Position numbers and translations under genes: made by a program. A DNA stretch of 64,000 nucleotides from Halomonas sp. 7T (lineage in GTDB: Bacteria > Pseudomonadota > Gammaproteobacteria > Pseudomonadales > Halomonadaceae), in contig NZ_CP087112.1 of NCBI RefSeq assembly GCF_025643255.1, positions 496,001 through 560,000 on the forward strand, in the 5' to 3' direction. This document shows, in pieces, positions 42,094 to 51,513 of the stretch. The notes under the pieces are model-generated. The model was not told where the DNA came from, searched no databases, and was given only the letters and a program-made list of their open reading frames with translations. Every line of letters begins with the position of its first letter. Positions within the stretch are counted from its first letter, which is position 1.

Positions 42094-42123
42094 ACCCACC
42101 GCCTGCAAAACGGTGGGTTTTGT
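42094..42123 (+). terminator. Terminator between the dehydrogenase and methyltransferase genes
   Basis: ACCCACCG and CGGTGGGT form a perfect 8-base-pair stem with a 9-base loop, followed by TTTTGTT on the plus strand. It serves the alcohol dehydrogenase gene and lies between convergent genes. Confidence 0.85.
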
Positions 42124-42151
42124 TAAGTGCGGTACTGTAAAACTCGTGATA

Positions 42152-42919
42152 TTAGACGTGTGCGGAGACACGCAGCCGGACATAGTCAGCTGTCCAGTTG
42201 CCGTGTCCATCATTTAGGCTGTGGGCAAGAAGGCTCATCGTATTATCAATAATGGCCTCTTGCAGGTCTTCGTCTAAGTTATGCAGAAAGGGACTGGCGA
42301 AGGTTTTAAGCCAGCCCGCCATACCCGTAGGCAGCGGCGTTGGGCGGGGGATTAGCTCAATAGAGTCGACATGAAACCCTACCGTTTGCAGCAGGTGGGC
42401 ATACTCTTGCGTGGTAGGGAAATACCACGGATGGCGCCCGTGTGAACTGATACCGCGAAACTGCAGCGAAGCTATGAGTGCGGTGCAAATAGCCGCTACA
42501 TTGCCGTGGCCGCCAAACTCTGCCACAAAGCGCCCACCCGGTTTTAGCGCACGCTTCACGCCAGCAAGCACCTTTTGTGGGTCGAGCATCCAGTGTAATG
42601 CCGCATTGCTAAATACCGCATCAAACTCATGATCAAAGGGTAACTGGTGGGCATCAACGACGCGGGCATTCAGGCCCCGCTGGCGTGCAGCATCCACCAT
42701 CTGCTCCGATGCATCGACACCTAATACATCCGCCCCTGCTTGGGCAATACGCTCGGTTAATGCACCATCACCACAGCCAATATCCAATATGCGCTGGCCC
42801 GCTTGCGGGGCTAAAAGTTTTAACACCTCGCCTCCCAGTTTGGGAACGAAGCTAGCATTTTCCGCATAGTGGCTGGCATTCCATTCCTGCCCTGACGGTG
42901 TGTGTGAGCTGTAAGACAT
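42152..42919 (-). CDS. Class I SAM-dependent methyltransferase
   Basis: The 255-residue protein has the Rossmann-type methyltransferase core. Motif I reads ILDIGCGDGALTERIAQAG at about 44-62, then VLGVDASEQMVDAARQRG and the FDAVFSNAALHWM motif with an acidic/aromatic pair. It resembles the UbiE/Tam-like small-molecule methyltransferases, including trans-aconitate 2-methyltransferase, but the substrate is not clear. It is convergent with the alcohol dehydrogenase. About 260 bases of space follow before the nitroreductase start. Confidence 0.9.
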   Translation of the reverse strand: MSYSSHTPSGQEWNASHYAENASFVPKLGGEVLKLLAPQAGQRILDIGCGDGALTERIAQAGADVLGVDASEQMVDAARQRGLNARVVDAHQLPFDHEFDAVFSNAALHWMLDPQKVLAGVKRALKPGGRFVAEFGGHGNVAAICTALIASLQFRGISSHGRHPWYFPTTQEYAHLLQTVGFHVDSIELIPRPTPLPTGMAGWLKTFASPFLHNLDEDLQEAIIDNTMSLLAHSLNDGHGNWTADYVRLRVSAHV

Positions 42920-43177
42920 GGTGGCTTCCTGGTAACGTTATTCCATTAATTCCATACCCAGCAGTATAGCGCTACACGGGATAACTTATTAGCTAAGAAA
43001 CAACTGATTAACGAGGGTATTTGTCCATGTGGCTTGAAAGTGGCCGCGTACGCTGGTCAAGTAAACGGCTGCCGTACCCCGCTGTTAAAGCCGACTCAAC
43101 GACACATCATAAAGAGGCCGAAGCTGTGCCTAGCTCTAGCTGCTGATTGATATCCCCCTACTGATAAGTGAGACACC

Positions 43178-43909
43178 ATGAACGACGTTATTAAATTACT
43201 GCAGTCCCACCGCTCCATTCGAAAATTTAGCGACCAGGAAATACCCCGTGGGTTGCTGCTTGAGCTGATTCAAGCGGGACAAAGCGCGGCGACCTCAAGC
43301 CATGTGCAAGCCTATACCGTGATTCATGTTAAAGACGCCGCTAACCGCGAGCAGATCGCCGAGCTGGTGGGTGGGCAAGGGTATGTCGCTAGCTGCGCAG
43401 CATTTTTAGTATTTTGTGCTGATATGAAACGCCCAACAGAAGCATCGGCCCGCACGGGCGCCAACGTTGAACGGGGTATGACCGAGCAGTTGCTGGTCGC
43501 CACGGTAGATACCGCGTTGATGGCGCAAAATGTGGTGGTCGCTGCAGAGTCTGAAGGACTAGGTATTTGCTATATCGGTGGTATTCGCAATAACCCTCAG
43601 CAGATTAGCGACCTGTTGCACCTTCCTGAGCACGTTTATCCGGTATTTGGTTTATGTCTTGGTTACCCAGCGCACGAGCCAGAAATAAAACCGCGTCTGC
43701 CCGTAGAAGCGATTTTAAAAGAAGACTACTACACTGAAGACTCTGAGCTGGTACATGCCTTTGATTCCACCATGCAGGCTTACTACCAAGCGCGGAGCAG
43801 TAGCAATAAGAATACCGACTGGTCCCATAACTTAAAGCCACTGTTTGACGACAAGCTACGCCCCCATATGCGCGATTTCTTGGTGAAGCGAGGCTTTGAA
43901 ATGAAATAA
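43178..43909 (+). CDS. NADPH-dependent nitroreductase, NfsA type
   Basis: The 243-residue protein has the NfsA-type flavin reductase fold. It opens with SHRSIRKFSDQEIPRGLL, the FMN-binding RSIR motif, followed by AATSSHVQAYTVI and GLGICYIGGIRNNPQQISDL. The C-terminal extension with SWSHNL-type residues (TDWSHNLKPLFDDKLRPHMR) matches oxygen-insensitive NfsA rather than NfsB. It would be an FMN dimer reducing nitroaromatics and quinones. AAGTGAGACACC lies upstream as a weak site. The next gene follows after about 80 bases and may share transcription. Confidence 0.9.
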   Translation: MNDVIKLLQSHRSIRKFSDQEIPRGLLLELIQAGQSAATSSHVQAYTVIHVKDAANREQIAELVGGQGYVASCAAFLVFCADMKRPTEASARTGANVERGMTEQLLVATVDTALMAQNVVVAAESEGLGICYIGGIRNNPQQISDLLHLPEHVYPVFGLCLGYPAHEPEIKPRLPVEAILKEDYYTEDSELVHAFDSTMQAYYQARSSSNKNTDWSHNLKPLFDDKLRPHMRDFLVKRGFEMK

Positions 43910-43991
43910 TGCAATAAGCGGCATAGCTTCAACCTGCCCAGCTGGGGTGCATAGCAAACAGCGGCACTAAAAACTATAAAAGGAGCCATCA

Positions 43992-44621
43992 ATGACGCTC
44001 ACGCGCGCCTACTATCTCTTAGCTGGTTTTTATACGCTTATCCCTATCATGGGTGTGGTTGCACTGTTTTCAGGTGGGGGCACACCGCTTGCTATCGCTC
44101 ATCTAGCATTGGGGGCATTAGCTGTGGTGGGCCTATGGGGTTACATCTTAAAACGGGGCTTTATGAATCCGCGCATGTGGCGGCCTTTTGCCATCCTATT
44201 GGCCATTGGGGCGGTATTACAGCTGGTGGTGATTTTTACCATGCCAGTGGCGAATATAGAGCTAACCTGGATGCTGACCAGCACGGTGTTTTCAGTATTG
44301 CTAGTGATTTTGCTTTACCACTACGGCAACCGTGACCAACCGCTGTGGGCAACGCCAGAAGAGCAGGCAGCTGCTCGCCAATTGTCGGCACTGCTGGAGA
44401 CCTCCATGCCGTTAACTGCGGTTCATCGCGAGGGTGAACGGGAAAATAGCGTCAACGTCAGTAAGGAGGGTGATGAGTACAAGGCGCGCATTACACGCCG
44501 CACGCACGAGCAGCACGAAGCCTTTGAACAGCGTTTCAAACATCCCGAAACCTTGGTGTTTTTTCTGGAGAAGTTTGCCAGCGTAACGGTGCAGGATTTT
44601 AAACAGCAACATGCTTCTTAG
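43992..44621 (+). CDS. Hypothetical membrane protein
   Basis: I do not recognise a family. The 209-residue protein has four membrane segments in the first 110 residues (about 5-27, 33-50, 60-80, 88-105) and a charged, probably cytoplasmic C-terminal part with two helical stretches (AAARQLSALLETSMPL; HEQHEAFEQRFKHPETLVFF). AAAAGGAGCC gives a strong ribosome-binding site before the ATG. It is downstream of the nitroreductase on the same strand and could be co-expressed. Confidence 0.75.
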   Translation: MTLTRAYYLLAGFYTLIPIMGVVALFSGGGTPLAIAHLALGALAVVGLWGYILKRGFMNPRMWRPFAILLAIGAVLQLVVIFTMPVANIELTWMLTSTVFSVLLVILLYHYGNRDQPLWATPEEQAAARQLSALLETSMPLTAVHREGERENSVNVSKEGDEYKARITRRTHEQHEAFEQRFKHPETLVFFLEKFASVTVQDFKQQHAS

Positions 44622-44677
44622 CCCTGGGCAAGGGCTGGCTTAGGGGCAGTGTTCAGCTCAAAGTGGTGAGGCGTCAC

Positions 44678-45475
44678 TCAGTGTAGGGGGGCTGCCTGTG
44701 CTAGCTGGGTCGCTACGCTGGATTTAATCAGCGCATAGAGGGGGACAAGTGGCGCTGGTAAGCGGAGTTCAGCTGCCCGCTGGTCGATATAAAAGGCGGC
44801 CCTTTCACCGCAGTAGTGAATGAGCTCGCCTACCTGTTGGAAGTGCAGACCTGAAGCACCAAGCAAACGGTGAAATTTTGGCTCAAGCATCGCAAAAACA
44901 TGGTGGCGCTGCGTAATCCCTACAACGGCTGTCGCGGCTAGAAATAAACTCAAACTAACCAGCGCTGGGCTTTCACGAATACTGCTTTCATGGTTGTGAA
45001 TATCCGTGGCGCTTTTCCTTCTAAAGGCAGGGTGTACCGCTAAACGCGAAACTTCACAAACGCTTTCAGATGAGAAGTAACGTGGATGTTGGTGCGAGGT
45101 AAAAAGGCTTTTATCATAATACTCTTCCAGAGGAAGGCTGGGCGAAGAGGAAAGGCGCTGCTTGTTGATCAGTACGATACGCACGCACCCCACATCAATA
45201 CCGGTATCCTTATGGTGCAGTAGACAGAGTATTGAGTGCTGATTGTGAATGTCTTTTTCAATATTTTGATGGCGCGTGTCACCCATATTGTAATTAAGCT
45301 CTTCGTTAAAAACGGCATGACGAAGTGAAAAGGCGCGTGTTTTTTCAGCGTTGGTTTGCGCAATGATTAAAGAGAAATGGCTATCAAAAAGCTCGGGTGA
45401 AAAAGTGTGTTGTTTGAGGTCTTCGGGGGTGGTGGTGGGAGGCTTAATAGTGCTAATAATGGTCGGTTTATTCAC
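44678..45475 (-). CDS. PEP-CTERM/exosortase-type acyltransferase (LuxI/FeeM-like fold)
   Basis: The start is a GTG at 45473-45475, seven bases after the preceding stop. The 265-residue protein fits the exosortase-associated acyltransferase family (TIGR03694). Visible motifs are RAFSLRHAVFNEELNY near residue 47, the acidic DIHNQHSILCLLHH segment, VGCVRIVL, and EVSRLAVHPAFRRK near residue 145, the usual EvSRlav...fRR core. The family is related to acyl-homoserine-lactone synthases and N-acyl amino acid synthases, which use acyl-ACP donors. No exosortase or PEP-CTERM gene is in the window. It is the last gene of the operon that starts at 50048. Confidence 0.8.
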   Translation of the reverse strand: MNKPTIISTIKPPTTTPEDLKQHTFSPELFDSHFSLIIAQTNAEKTRAFSLRHAVFNEELNYNMGDTRHQNIEKDIHNQHSILCLLHHKDTGIDVGCVRIVLINKQRLSSSPSLPLEEYYDKSLFTSHQHPRYFSSESVCEVSRLAVHPAFRRKSATDIHNHESSIRESPALVSLSLFLAATAVVGITQRHHVFAMLEPKFHRLLGASGLHFQQVGELIHYCGERAAFYIDQRAAELRLPAPLVPLYALIKSSVATQLAQAAPLH

Positions 45476-45482
45476 GGCTACG

Positions 45483-48356
45483 TTATTCCTTTAGCAGTTG
45501 CACTAACCTTTCTGGCTTACCCAAGTGGAAGCCTTGTCCATACGTGATGCCGTACTCTTTAAGAATAGGTGTTAATGCTTCCTGGTCAACATACTCAGCA
45601 ATAGCCTGCTTTCCAAAACCTTTGGCGATGTCTGCTATCGCTTTCACAATGGTGTGGCTATCGGGGTTAGTCAGCAGGCTGCGAATGAACGAACCGTCTA
45701 TTTTTATGTAATCAACGGGTAGCTGGCCCAGATAATGGAAGCTGCTAAAGCCGATACCAAAATCATCCAGCGCGGTGCGGCAGCCTAAATCGCGAAGGCT
45801 TTGAAGCACATTACGTGCCGTGGAAAAGTCGGTAATCGCGGCCGTTTCGGTGACTTCTAAAATCAGGTGGTGCGGGTCTGCGCCACTGGTGCGCAACTCT
45901 TTCATTAGGTACTGCCTTAAGCCTAAATCGTGTAAGGATTGCCCAGATAAATTGACTGCGAGTGAAATGCCGCGCTCTTGTAGTTTTTTAAGCGCCTGCA
46001 GGCTGTGTTTAATAACCCAGTGGTCAACCTGAACAATTAAGCCGCTCTGTTCCGCGATAGGTATAAAATGGTCGGGCGAGATTAAGCTGCCGTCTGGGTT
46101 TCGCATCCGTAGTAACACTTCATAATGTTTGATATCGCGATCCTGCAGTCGAACAATGGGCTGCGCCATTAATTCAAAACTGTCTGTTTCTAGCGCGCTA
46201 TGCAGCTGCTCTACCCAGTAAACGCGCTCTTGGAGTTCGTCTTTCGCATTCGCCTCTTGGGATTGCAGGTACCAGTGGGGCTGGCCGCGCTCTTTCGCTT
46301 TGTACATCGCCATGTCGGCACTGGCGAGCAGGTCTGCTGGGGTTTGCCCATGGCTTGGGAACAGGGCGATACCGATGCTGGCAGAGATGTGGTGTTTTCT
46401 GCCTGCACTGACAAAGCCAATAGCATCTAACAGCTGGGTGATATATTCGGCAATATGGATAGCATGCTGACTGTTAACACTCTCTAGTAGCAGTGCAAAC
46501 TCATCTCCGCCTAAGCGGGCAATCGTGCTGCGTTGGCCTAAATTAGCATATAGCGTTTCCGCTACTTTGCAGAGTAATTGATCACCAATATGGTGGCCGC
46601 TAAGCTCATTGACGTCTTTAAACTGGTTAAGATCCAGCAGCAGAATGGCCCCCTCATTTCGACGCGAAAGTGAGTTAAGCAGCGCATCCTGGAAGTAGCG
46701 GCGGTTGAACAGCTCCGTTAACGGGTCGTGTTCGGCCAGCCATGTCAAGCGTGCTTCGGCCGCTTTGCGTTCGGTGATATCTAATCCAACTGAAATGCGG
46801 GCATCGCTGCCATTGTGATGGTTGGCTAAAGGGGCATGGTACCAAACGACGGTGTACAGGCGATTATTAACCGTGTGAAACGTTTTCTCTTCCTGAGTGG
46901 GAGCATCCAAAGGCGCTTCAAGGGAGGCTGTTTCGCTACCCTCCGTTTGTGATGTTGTGCGGCGGCTGAGGGGCAACGGATCGTGTTGATCAAAAATATC
47001 CAGAAAGTGACGACCGAGCAGGTCGCTATCCTTGAGGCCGAGCCCCTCCCGCGTGTAGTCGTTTACCAGCTGGATGCGACCGGCAGCGTTTTGTACAACG
47101 ATAAAGACCCGGGCGGTATCTAAGAGGCTGCTGATGAAGTCGCGCTCGGTAGCGAGCTCCTCAATGCGTTCTGCGAGCTGGTTGCTGCGCTCTTGTACCG
47201 CGTTTTCCAGCGATTCAAGCTGATAAGCGAGTTCGCGGGTAGAGTGCTCCAAGACATCAATTTCATTGGAAAGGCGCGGCGTTGAGCGAGGCAACTTAGC
47301 GGTGACACGGCTAAATTGGCCATTGGCTAGTGCGGGGAGTAGGCCAGCAACGCGTCGCAGCCGAGCCATCGGCCCCAATAAAATAATTAACAGCAGTAGT
47401 TGGGCCGCCAGCCAGCCCATTACCCCAACAAAAAGCAGTGTATTAGTGGCGGAGGTAATCGCAGCCACCTGAGACGTGATATCGGAGATAAGTAGGAAGT
47501 AGCTAGTGCTACGCCAATCCGCATCATCCTCCATATAAATCGCGCCGAGTTCTAACTGACGGTTGGCATACTCAGTTTTGAAAGGCGTATTTGTTAAGGG
47601 ATGAATAGGTGTTTCAGCCGCCACAGTTTGCAGGAGTGACAGGGTAGGTTCACGATTAGTCAGCGCGACTAGATGGCCATTCCAATCTTGTAAACGGCGC
47701 TCTTCTAAAATCCCAGGGATCTCACTATCGCCAATGACCAACAGCGCAATTTCGCTGCCGGAGACCTCTTTCGCTTGGCGAGTAACATCCGCTAGCGAGC
47801 GTGAGAGCACTACGGTGCCAATACTCTCGCCTTCCATCAGCATAGGCACCGCCGCAAATTGCTGGCAGTCGTCGGCGCAGCGCAGTGTGTTGATGGGGGA
47901 ATCTGTGGCTAATACTTCACCTATCCAGCTTTCTAAGGGGAGGTCAGCAGGGGAGGCGCTAGCCCCTGAATGGCCAGCTAACTGCCCTTGGGTATCAAAT
48001 ACAAATACGTCGTCGACGCCCGCTTCAAGCTGTAAGGCTGGCCAGCGGGCATTTAGAGCGGTCTCTAATGCGGAATCGCTGCGACGTGCTAATGCTTCAG
48101 CCAAATCAGGCGCGGCGGCTGTTAAGCCTGCTAGTTGGCGCAAATTGTCCGCAGAGCGCTGCATCGCCAAGCGCACTTCACGCTGCTGGCGTTCGTGATG
48201 TGAAAGGCGATTGTTTTCAAACTGCTGGGTTAGATAGTAGTGCCCCAGCCATGTGGAAAGCGCCACTAGCACCAGCAGCAGCAGGCTACTAAGCGCCGTG
48301 ACGCGCCAAGTTAAGCTAAGCCGTTGTCGTGCTCGTACATTCACAAACGCTTTCAT
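45483..48356 (-). CDS. Membrane CHASE-HAMP-PAS-GGDEF-EAL c-di-GMP protein
   Basis: The 957-residue protein has two membrane segments (about 17-40 and 305-330) enclosing a large extracytoplasmic sensor, then HAMP-like and coiled-coil parts, a PAS domain (about 420-530), GGDEF (about 540-700) and EAL (about 705-955). GGDEF is intact (ARLGGDEFALL) but no RxxD site precedes it. The EAL residues are in place: EVL, VNLSGQS, LEVTETAAI, LDDFGIG, YIKIDGSF and the AEYVD glutamate. Both activities are possible. An ATG and a GTG (48356 or 48359) are alternative starts, with GGAG upstream. It lies between the barrel gene and the acyltransferase gene of the same operon. Confidence 0.9.
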   Translation of the reverse strand: MKAFVNVRARQRLSLTWRVTALSSLLLLVLVALSTWLGHYYLTQQFENNRLSHHERQQREVRLAMQRSADNLRQLAGLTAAAPDLAEALARRSDSALETALNARWPALQLEAGVDDVFVFDTQGQLAGHSGASASPADLPLESWIGEVLATDSPINTLRCADDCQQFAAVPMLMEGESIGTVVLSRSLADVTRQAKEVSGSEIALLVIGDSEIPGILEERRLQDWNGHLVALTNREPTLSLLQTVAAETPIHPLTNTPFKTEYANRQLELGAIYMEDDADWRSTSYFLLISDITSQVAAITSATNTLLFVGVMGWLAAQLLLLIILLGPMARLRRVAGLLPALANGQFSRVTAKLPRSTPRLSNEIDVLEHSTRELAYQLESLENAVQERSNQLAERIEELATERDFISSLLDTARVFIVVQNAAGRIQLVNDYTREGLGLKDSDLLGRHFLDIFDQHDPLPLSRRTTSQTEGSETASLEAPLDAPTQEEKTFHTVNNRLYTVVWYHAPLANHHNGSDARISVGLDITERKAAEARLTWLAEHDPLTELFNRRYFQDALLNSLSRRNEGAILLLDLNQFKDVNELSGHHIGDQLLCKVAETLYANLGQRSTIARLGGDEFALLLESVNSQHAIHIAEYITQLLDAIGFVSAGRKHHISASIGIALFPSHGQTPADLLASADMAMYKAKERGQPHWYLQSQEANAKDELQERVYWVEQLHSALETDSFELMAQPIVRLQDRDIKHYEVLLRMRNPDGSLISPDHFIPIAEQSGLIVQVDHWVIKHSLQALKKLQERGISLAVNLSGQSLHDLGLRQYLMKELRTSGADPHHLILEVTETAAITDFSTARNVLQSLRDLGCRTALDDFGIGFSSFHYLGQLPVDYIKIDGSFIRSLLTNPDSHTIVKAIADIAKGFGKQAIAEYVDQEALTPILKEYGITYGQGFHLGKPERLVQLLKE

Positions 48357-48382
48357 CACGGACGCTCCGGTGTCTTGCCGCG

Positions 48383-49594
48383 TTAAAAGCGCAGCGAAAG
48401 CTGAAAGAGCAGCATGTTCCAGTGCTGGCGAGTGGTTGAGGCGTCAGGGTTATCTTGGGACGGTAGCCAGCCGGTACCATTAACGTGGTGGTACTCCCCT
48501 GCAAGCATCCAACGGGCATTAGGTGTCCATTGAAGTCCAAACGTTACATCATCTGCAAACTGTGAATGGGCTGGCCCAAAGCCGCTCTGCTCGTATTTGC
48601 GGCCCGAGCGGTCATCAATATTGTTAACGAGGCTGTCGTACCTTACCAGCCAGCTCCAGCTGGGCGTCAGGCGGCGCTGATACTGTACGTACCAACTATG
48701 GCCGGTGATGTCTAAATCTCGCGGTAAATTATCGCCTTCGAGGGACTGTTTTCGCAGAGCGAACTCAGCCGTCAGGCTCCATAGCTCTTCGTTGTATTGC
48801 AACGATGCGATCCAGGGTTGAAAGCTAAAGTCTGCAGCATTGCCTGCTAAGTCAGCGTCTAGCTTCACGTTGGCAGCGCTTAAAGCGGCAAGAAACTTAC
48901 CGTTCTGATCTTCATATAAAATCTGCGAAATGGCCGATAGCGATGACGATGAGACATGAGCGTCAGTATCACCAAATAGCTGTTTAGCGAGCAGGGAGCC
49001 TGTTTGTGGTTGGCCAACGCCGCTAACGACTCTCAGCGTCCCTGATGGCAGGCGCTCTTCCAGATAAACATTAACACCATCGGCGGCTAACCCCAGTGCC
49101 CGGGTGCGGTCAAAATAGATCGATTGAGGCAGTAAAATGCTTGGCCGTGTAAAGGCCACGTCGCGGGTTTGATTGTAGAGGCCAAACGGGTTTTTAAACC
49201 GGCCCGCCTGTAGACCCAGCGTACGCGCTTGGTTTGAGATCATCTGATAATCAATCACGCCGTAGTCTAATGTAGGGCGCGCGTCGCTGGTGTCACCGCC
49301 TGCTCGGCGGCTTAGTAACTGGGCAGCCACCAATACATTTTGATGAGGACGAAGCGATGCGTTAACCCCAAGCTCGGTAAACTCTGCACTACCCGCATTT
49401 TGACTGCTTGGACCAAAAAAGTTGTTCTCGTCGGTGACGATAAGTGCCTGGCTCAGAAAGCCGTGCACCTGCAGCGTATCCAGTAGGTGCTCATCGGCGA
49501 GGCTAGCCGCTGGGGGCGTTAACGACACAAAGCACGCCATCAGCGTTTTGGCGAGTTTGTGATCACTCCATTGAAATGACTTGGACGCTTTCAT
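48383..49594 (-). CDS. Outer-membrane beta-barrel (porin-like) protein
   Basis: The ATG at 49594, after AAAGGGAGT, gives 403 residues. A signal peptide ends near SLADEHL. Alternating hydrophobic strands run through the protein, which ends in QLSLRF, the aromatic C-terminal signal of outer-membrane barrels. Strand motifs such as LGLQAGRFKNPFGLYNQTRD resemble those of channel proteins that place phosphate-selective or general porins in this class. The start overlaps the end of the preceding PstS-like gene by 32 bases, so the genes are co-translated. Substrate is not known; phosphate or an anion is only suggested by the neighbour. Confidence 0.75.
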   Translation of the reverse strand: MKASKSFQWSDHKLAKTLMACFVSLTPPAASLADEHLLDTLQVHGFLSQALIVTDENNFFGPSSQNAGSAEFTELGVNASLRPHQNVLVAAQLLSRRAGGDTSDARPTLDYGVIDYQMISNQARTLGLQAGRFKNPFGLYNQTRDVAFTRPSILLPQSIYFDRTRALGLAADGVNVYLEERLPSGTLRVVSGVGQPQTGSLLAKQLFGDTDAHVSSSSLSAISQILYEDQNGKFLAALSAANVKLDADLAGNAADFSFQPWIASLQYNEELWSLTAEFALRKQSLEGDNLPRDLDITGHSWYVQYQRRLTPSWSWLVRYDSLVNNIDDRSGRKYEQSGFGPAHSQFADDVTFGLQWTPNARWMLAGEYHHVNGTGWLPSQDNPDASTTRQHWNMLLFQLSLRF

Positions 49595-50048
49595 CCAGGT
49601 ACTCCCTTTCAAGGTATCCCAGCGCACCGGGCGTATTGGCCACTTTTTCTTGCATTTCAGTCAGGTTGCGCACACGGTTGGGTGCTTGTCCCCTGCCAGA
49701 AAACACCACACGATCCCAGGCCAATTGAAGCTGATGAGGGTAAACAGCGAGCTGCTCTTTGGTAAAGCGTAGATGGACGGGGTCGCGATTGGATAGCACA
49801 AACACCTGTACGGCTTGGCCATCTGGCCAAGAGCGTTGGCGCATGGCGAATATCGCGCGGGCGGTATCCCGAGTTAGCCAGCGGGTGGGCACGTCAGGAT
49901 GTGCCACTAATACAATCACGCTTTCATCGGCGATCGACTGGGCTTTTGTAAACCCTGGGAACAGCGCAAGCATTAAGCAGATGGTGACCCAAGCAAACGG
50001 CTTGCGTGTGGCACTAAAAAAACAGAACGGCGCTGAGCGTCTAGTCAT
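49563..50048 (-). CDS. Small PstS-like periplasmic binding protein
   Basis: The 161-residue protein has a signal peptide (about 1-36, TKAQS) and the core of the phosphate-binding-like fold. WLTRDTARAIFAMRQRSWPDG near residue 57 (quoted here as WLTRDTARAIFAMR) matches the PstS-type F..W.DG segment, and the end reads TPGALGYLEREYLDES. It is about half the size of PstS, and no Pst permease is nearby. It is the first gene of a four-gene operon ending in a GGDEF-EAL protein and an acyltransferase. A role in ligand sensing for the downstream CHASE protein is an inference. Confidence 0.8.
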   Translation of the reverse strand: MTRRSAPFCFFSATRKPFAWVTICLMLALFPGFTKAQSIADESVIVLVAHPDVPTRWLTRDTARAIFAMRQRSWPDGQAVQVFVLSNRDPVHLRFTKEQLAVYPHQLQLAWDRVVFSGRGQAPNRVRNLTEMQEKVANTPGALGYLEREYLDESVQVISME

Positions 50049-50305
50049 TGCCCATTAAGCGCCAAGCCATGCACTCTGCAGGCTTTGCCCACACGGAAGA
50101 TGTGAATGCGTAAATAACGTTTCTCCTTTGCAGCCGTGTTTTCAAAAGCCCTTGTGTGAGGAGCTTATCGGTATTTTTTATTAACGGAAACTACAAAATA
50201 ATTAGGCCGACACAACCGGATACACCTAGAAACACTACACCATCGATAGAGCATTAACCGATACACAAAACGTATCATTATTACATGACATAAAGCCTAC
50301 ATAAC
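50049..50305. promoter_or_regulatory. Upstream region of the PstS-like operon
   Basis: This AT-rich stretch lies between the start of the PstS-like operon and the terminator of the glycerophosphodiesterase gene. It should hold the operon promoter. I see no clear Pho-box or other named site and no gene. Confidence 0.4.
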
Positions 50306-50333
50306 GAAAACGCTCGGCAAAGGCCGAGCGTTT
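50306..50333 (-). terminator. Terminator of the glycerophosphodiesterase gene
   Basis: AAACGCTCGGC and GCCGAGCGTTT form an 11-base-pair stem around a 4-base loop. Read on the minus strand it is followed by TTTTCG. It lies about 20 bases past the stop at 50354. Confidence 0.85.
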
Positions 50334-50353
50334 CATTCCTCTACCGCACAGGC

Positions 50354-51289
50354 TTACTCAACGAGTTCAAGCAGGCGGTCAGGGTAGTCTGTAAACAGCC
50401 CGTTAACGCCCCAGTCCAGCAAGCGCTGCATTTCGTCTGGCTCGTTGATCGTGTAAATATGCACGGGCAAACCATTGGCCTGTGCTTGGCTAATAAAGTC
50501 TGCATCAATAACGTCGTTTCCATCGTAAGTGACGTTAGTTCCGATTCCCGCTGCGTATTCAGCGACGGCTTGGAAGTCTTCATCAGTAATCTCAGCCGGT
50601 CCCGGTGTGACGCCTGTCCACTCTTGTAGCTGCGAATCATCCTCTTCATTAGTGTGGTACCACACCAGTTGAATGAGTGGCACGTTCTCATTTAACTCGC
50701 GCATTTTAAGCAGGCTGTCTTGCTCAAATGATTGAACCAGTACGCGCCCTGTCTCAATCATATCGTGGGCTTCTAATGACTCAACCAGGGCTTCTTCCAA
50801 CCCCGGGTTTAACTGCGGCGACTTGGTTTCAATGTAATAACGCGCATCATGTCCGAAGTGCTCAAACAGCTCACTTAACGTGAGAATTTGGGCGCCTTCA
50901 AACTCGGCATCTGCTTTATCGGCATTAGCTTCATTGAACCAAGAGCCAGTATCTAGCGCTTTTAACTCTTCCAGAGTGTGGTCATTAATTGTGCCCTCAC
51001 CGCTGCTGGTGCGGTCAATCGCATCATCATGAAACACGACCAGCTCACCGTCGGCGGTTATTTGAACATCCAGCTCCAAATAATCAACGCCCCATTCATG
51101 AGCCAGCTCGTAGGCTGCCAGGGTGCTTTCTGGCGCGTGGCCGCTAGCGCCCCGGTGCGCAATGACCTGAAAAGATTCGAGATCTTTTAGCTGTTGCTCC
51201 AGCGGGGTGGCTTCAGCCAGCGCAGAAGTGGTGGCAGCACCAGCGAAAAGACCTAGCGATAGAGCAGCAATCATTGGATGACGTTGCAT
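50354..51289 (-). CDS. Glycerophosphodiester phosphodiesterase, secreted
   Basis: The 311-residue protein has a signal peptide (about 1-25, SALA-EAT) and a complete GDPD barrel. The catalytic motif FQVIAHRGASGHAPESTLAA begins near residue 41 and includes the active-site histidine, and the metal-binding LELDVQITADGELVVFHDD follows. It cleaves glycerophosphodiesters to glycerol-3-phosphate and an alcohol in the periplasm. AAGGAG lies six bases before the ATG. An AT-rich 220-base space follows upstream. No transporter genes are adjacent. Confidence 0.93.
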   Translation of the reverse strand: MQRHPMIAALSLGLFAGAATTSALAEATPLEQQLKDLESFQVIAHRGASGHAPESTLAAYELAHEWGVDYLELDVQITADGELVVFHDDAIDRTSSGEGTINDHTLEELKALDTGSWFNEANADKADAEFEGAQILTLSELFEHFGHDARYYIETKSPQLNPGLEEALVESLEAHDMIETGRVLVQSFEQDSLLKMRELNENVPLIQLVWYHTNEEDDSQLQEWTGVTPGPAEITDEDFQAVAEYAAGIGTNVTYDGNDVIDADFISQAQANGLPVHIYTINEPDEMQRLLDWGVNGLFTDYPDRLLELVE

Positions 51290-51513
51290 AGAAACTCCTT
51301 AATTGAATGGTTGTTCAATTATCCTACCTGCCCTAACAGCAAAATGCCAAACATCGCTCCCTTGGCAGCCAATGTGTAAAAACGTTGTTAAAGCGTCTAA
51401 GTTAGATAGGGCCAAGATGGGGAGGCAATGCGCCTATGGGTTGAATTTCCGCTGTGTGCCTGCACCCATGTTAGGTAGCCAGTTAAAAAGATAGCAACGC
51501 ACAAGGAGACGTT

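Noticed and set aside
43027..43146. 39-residue open frame before the nitroreductase gene
   Set aside because: Starts with ATG but has no ribosome-binding site or family resemblance; possibly a remnant, not supportable as a gene.
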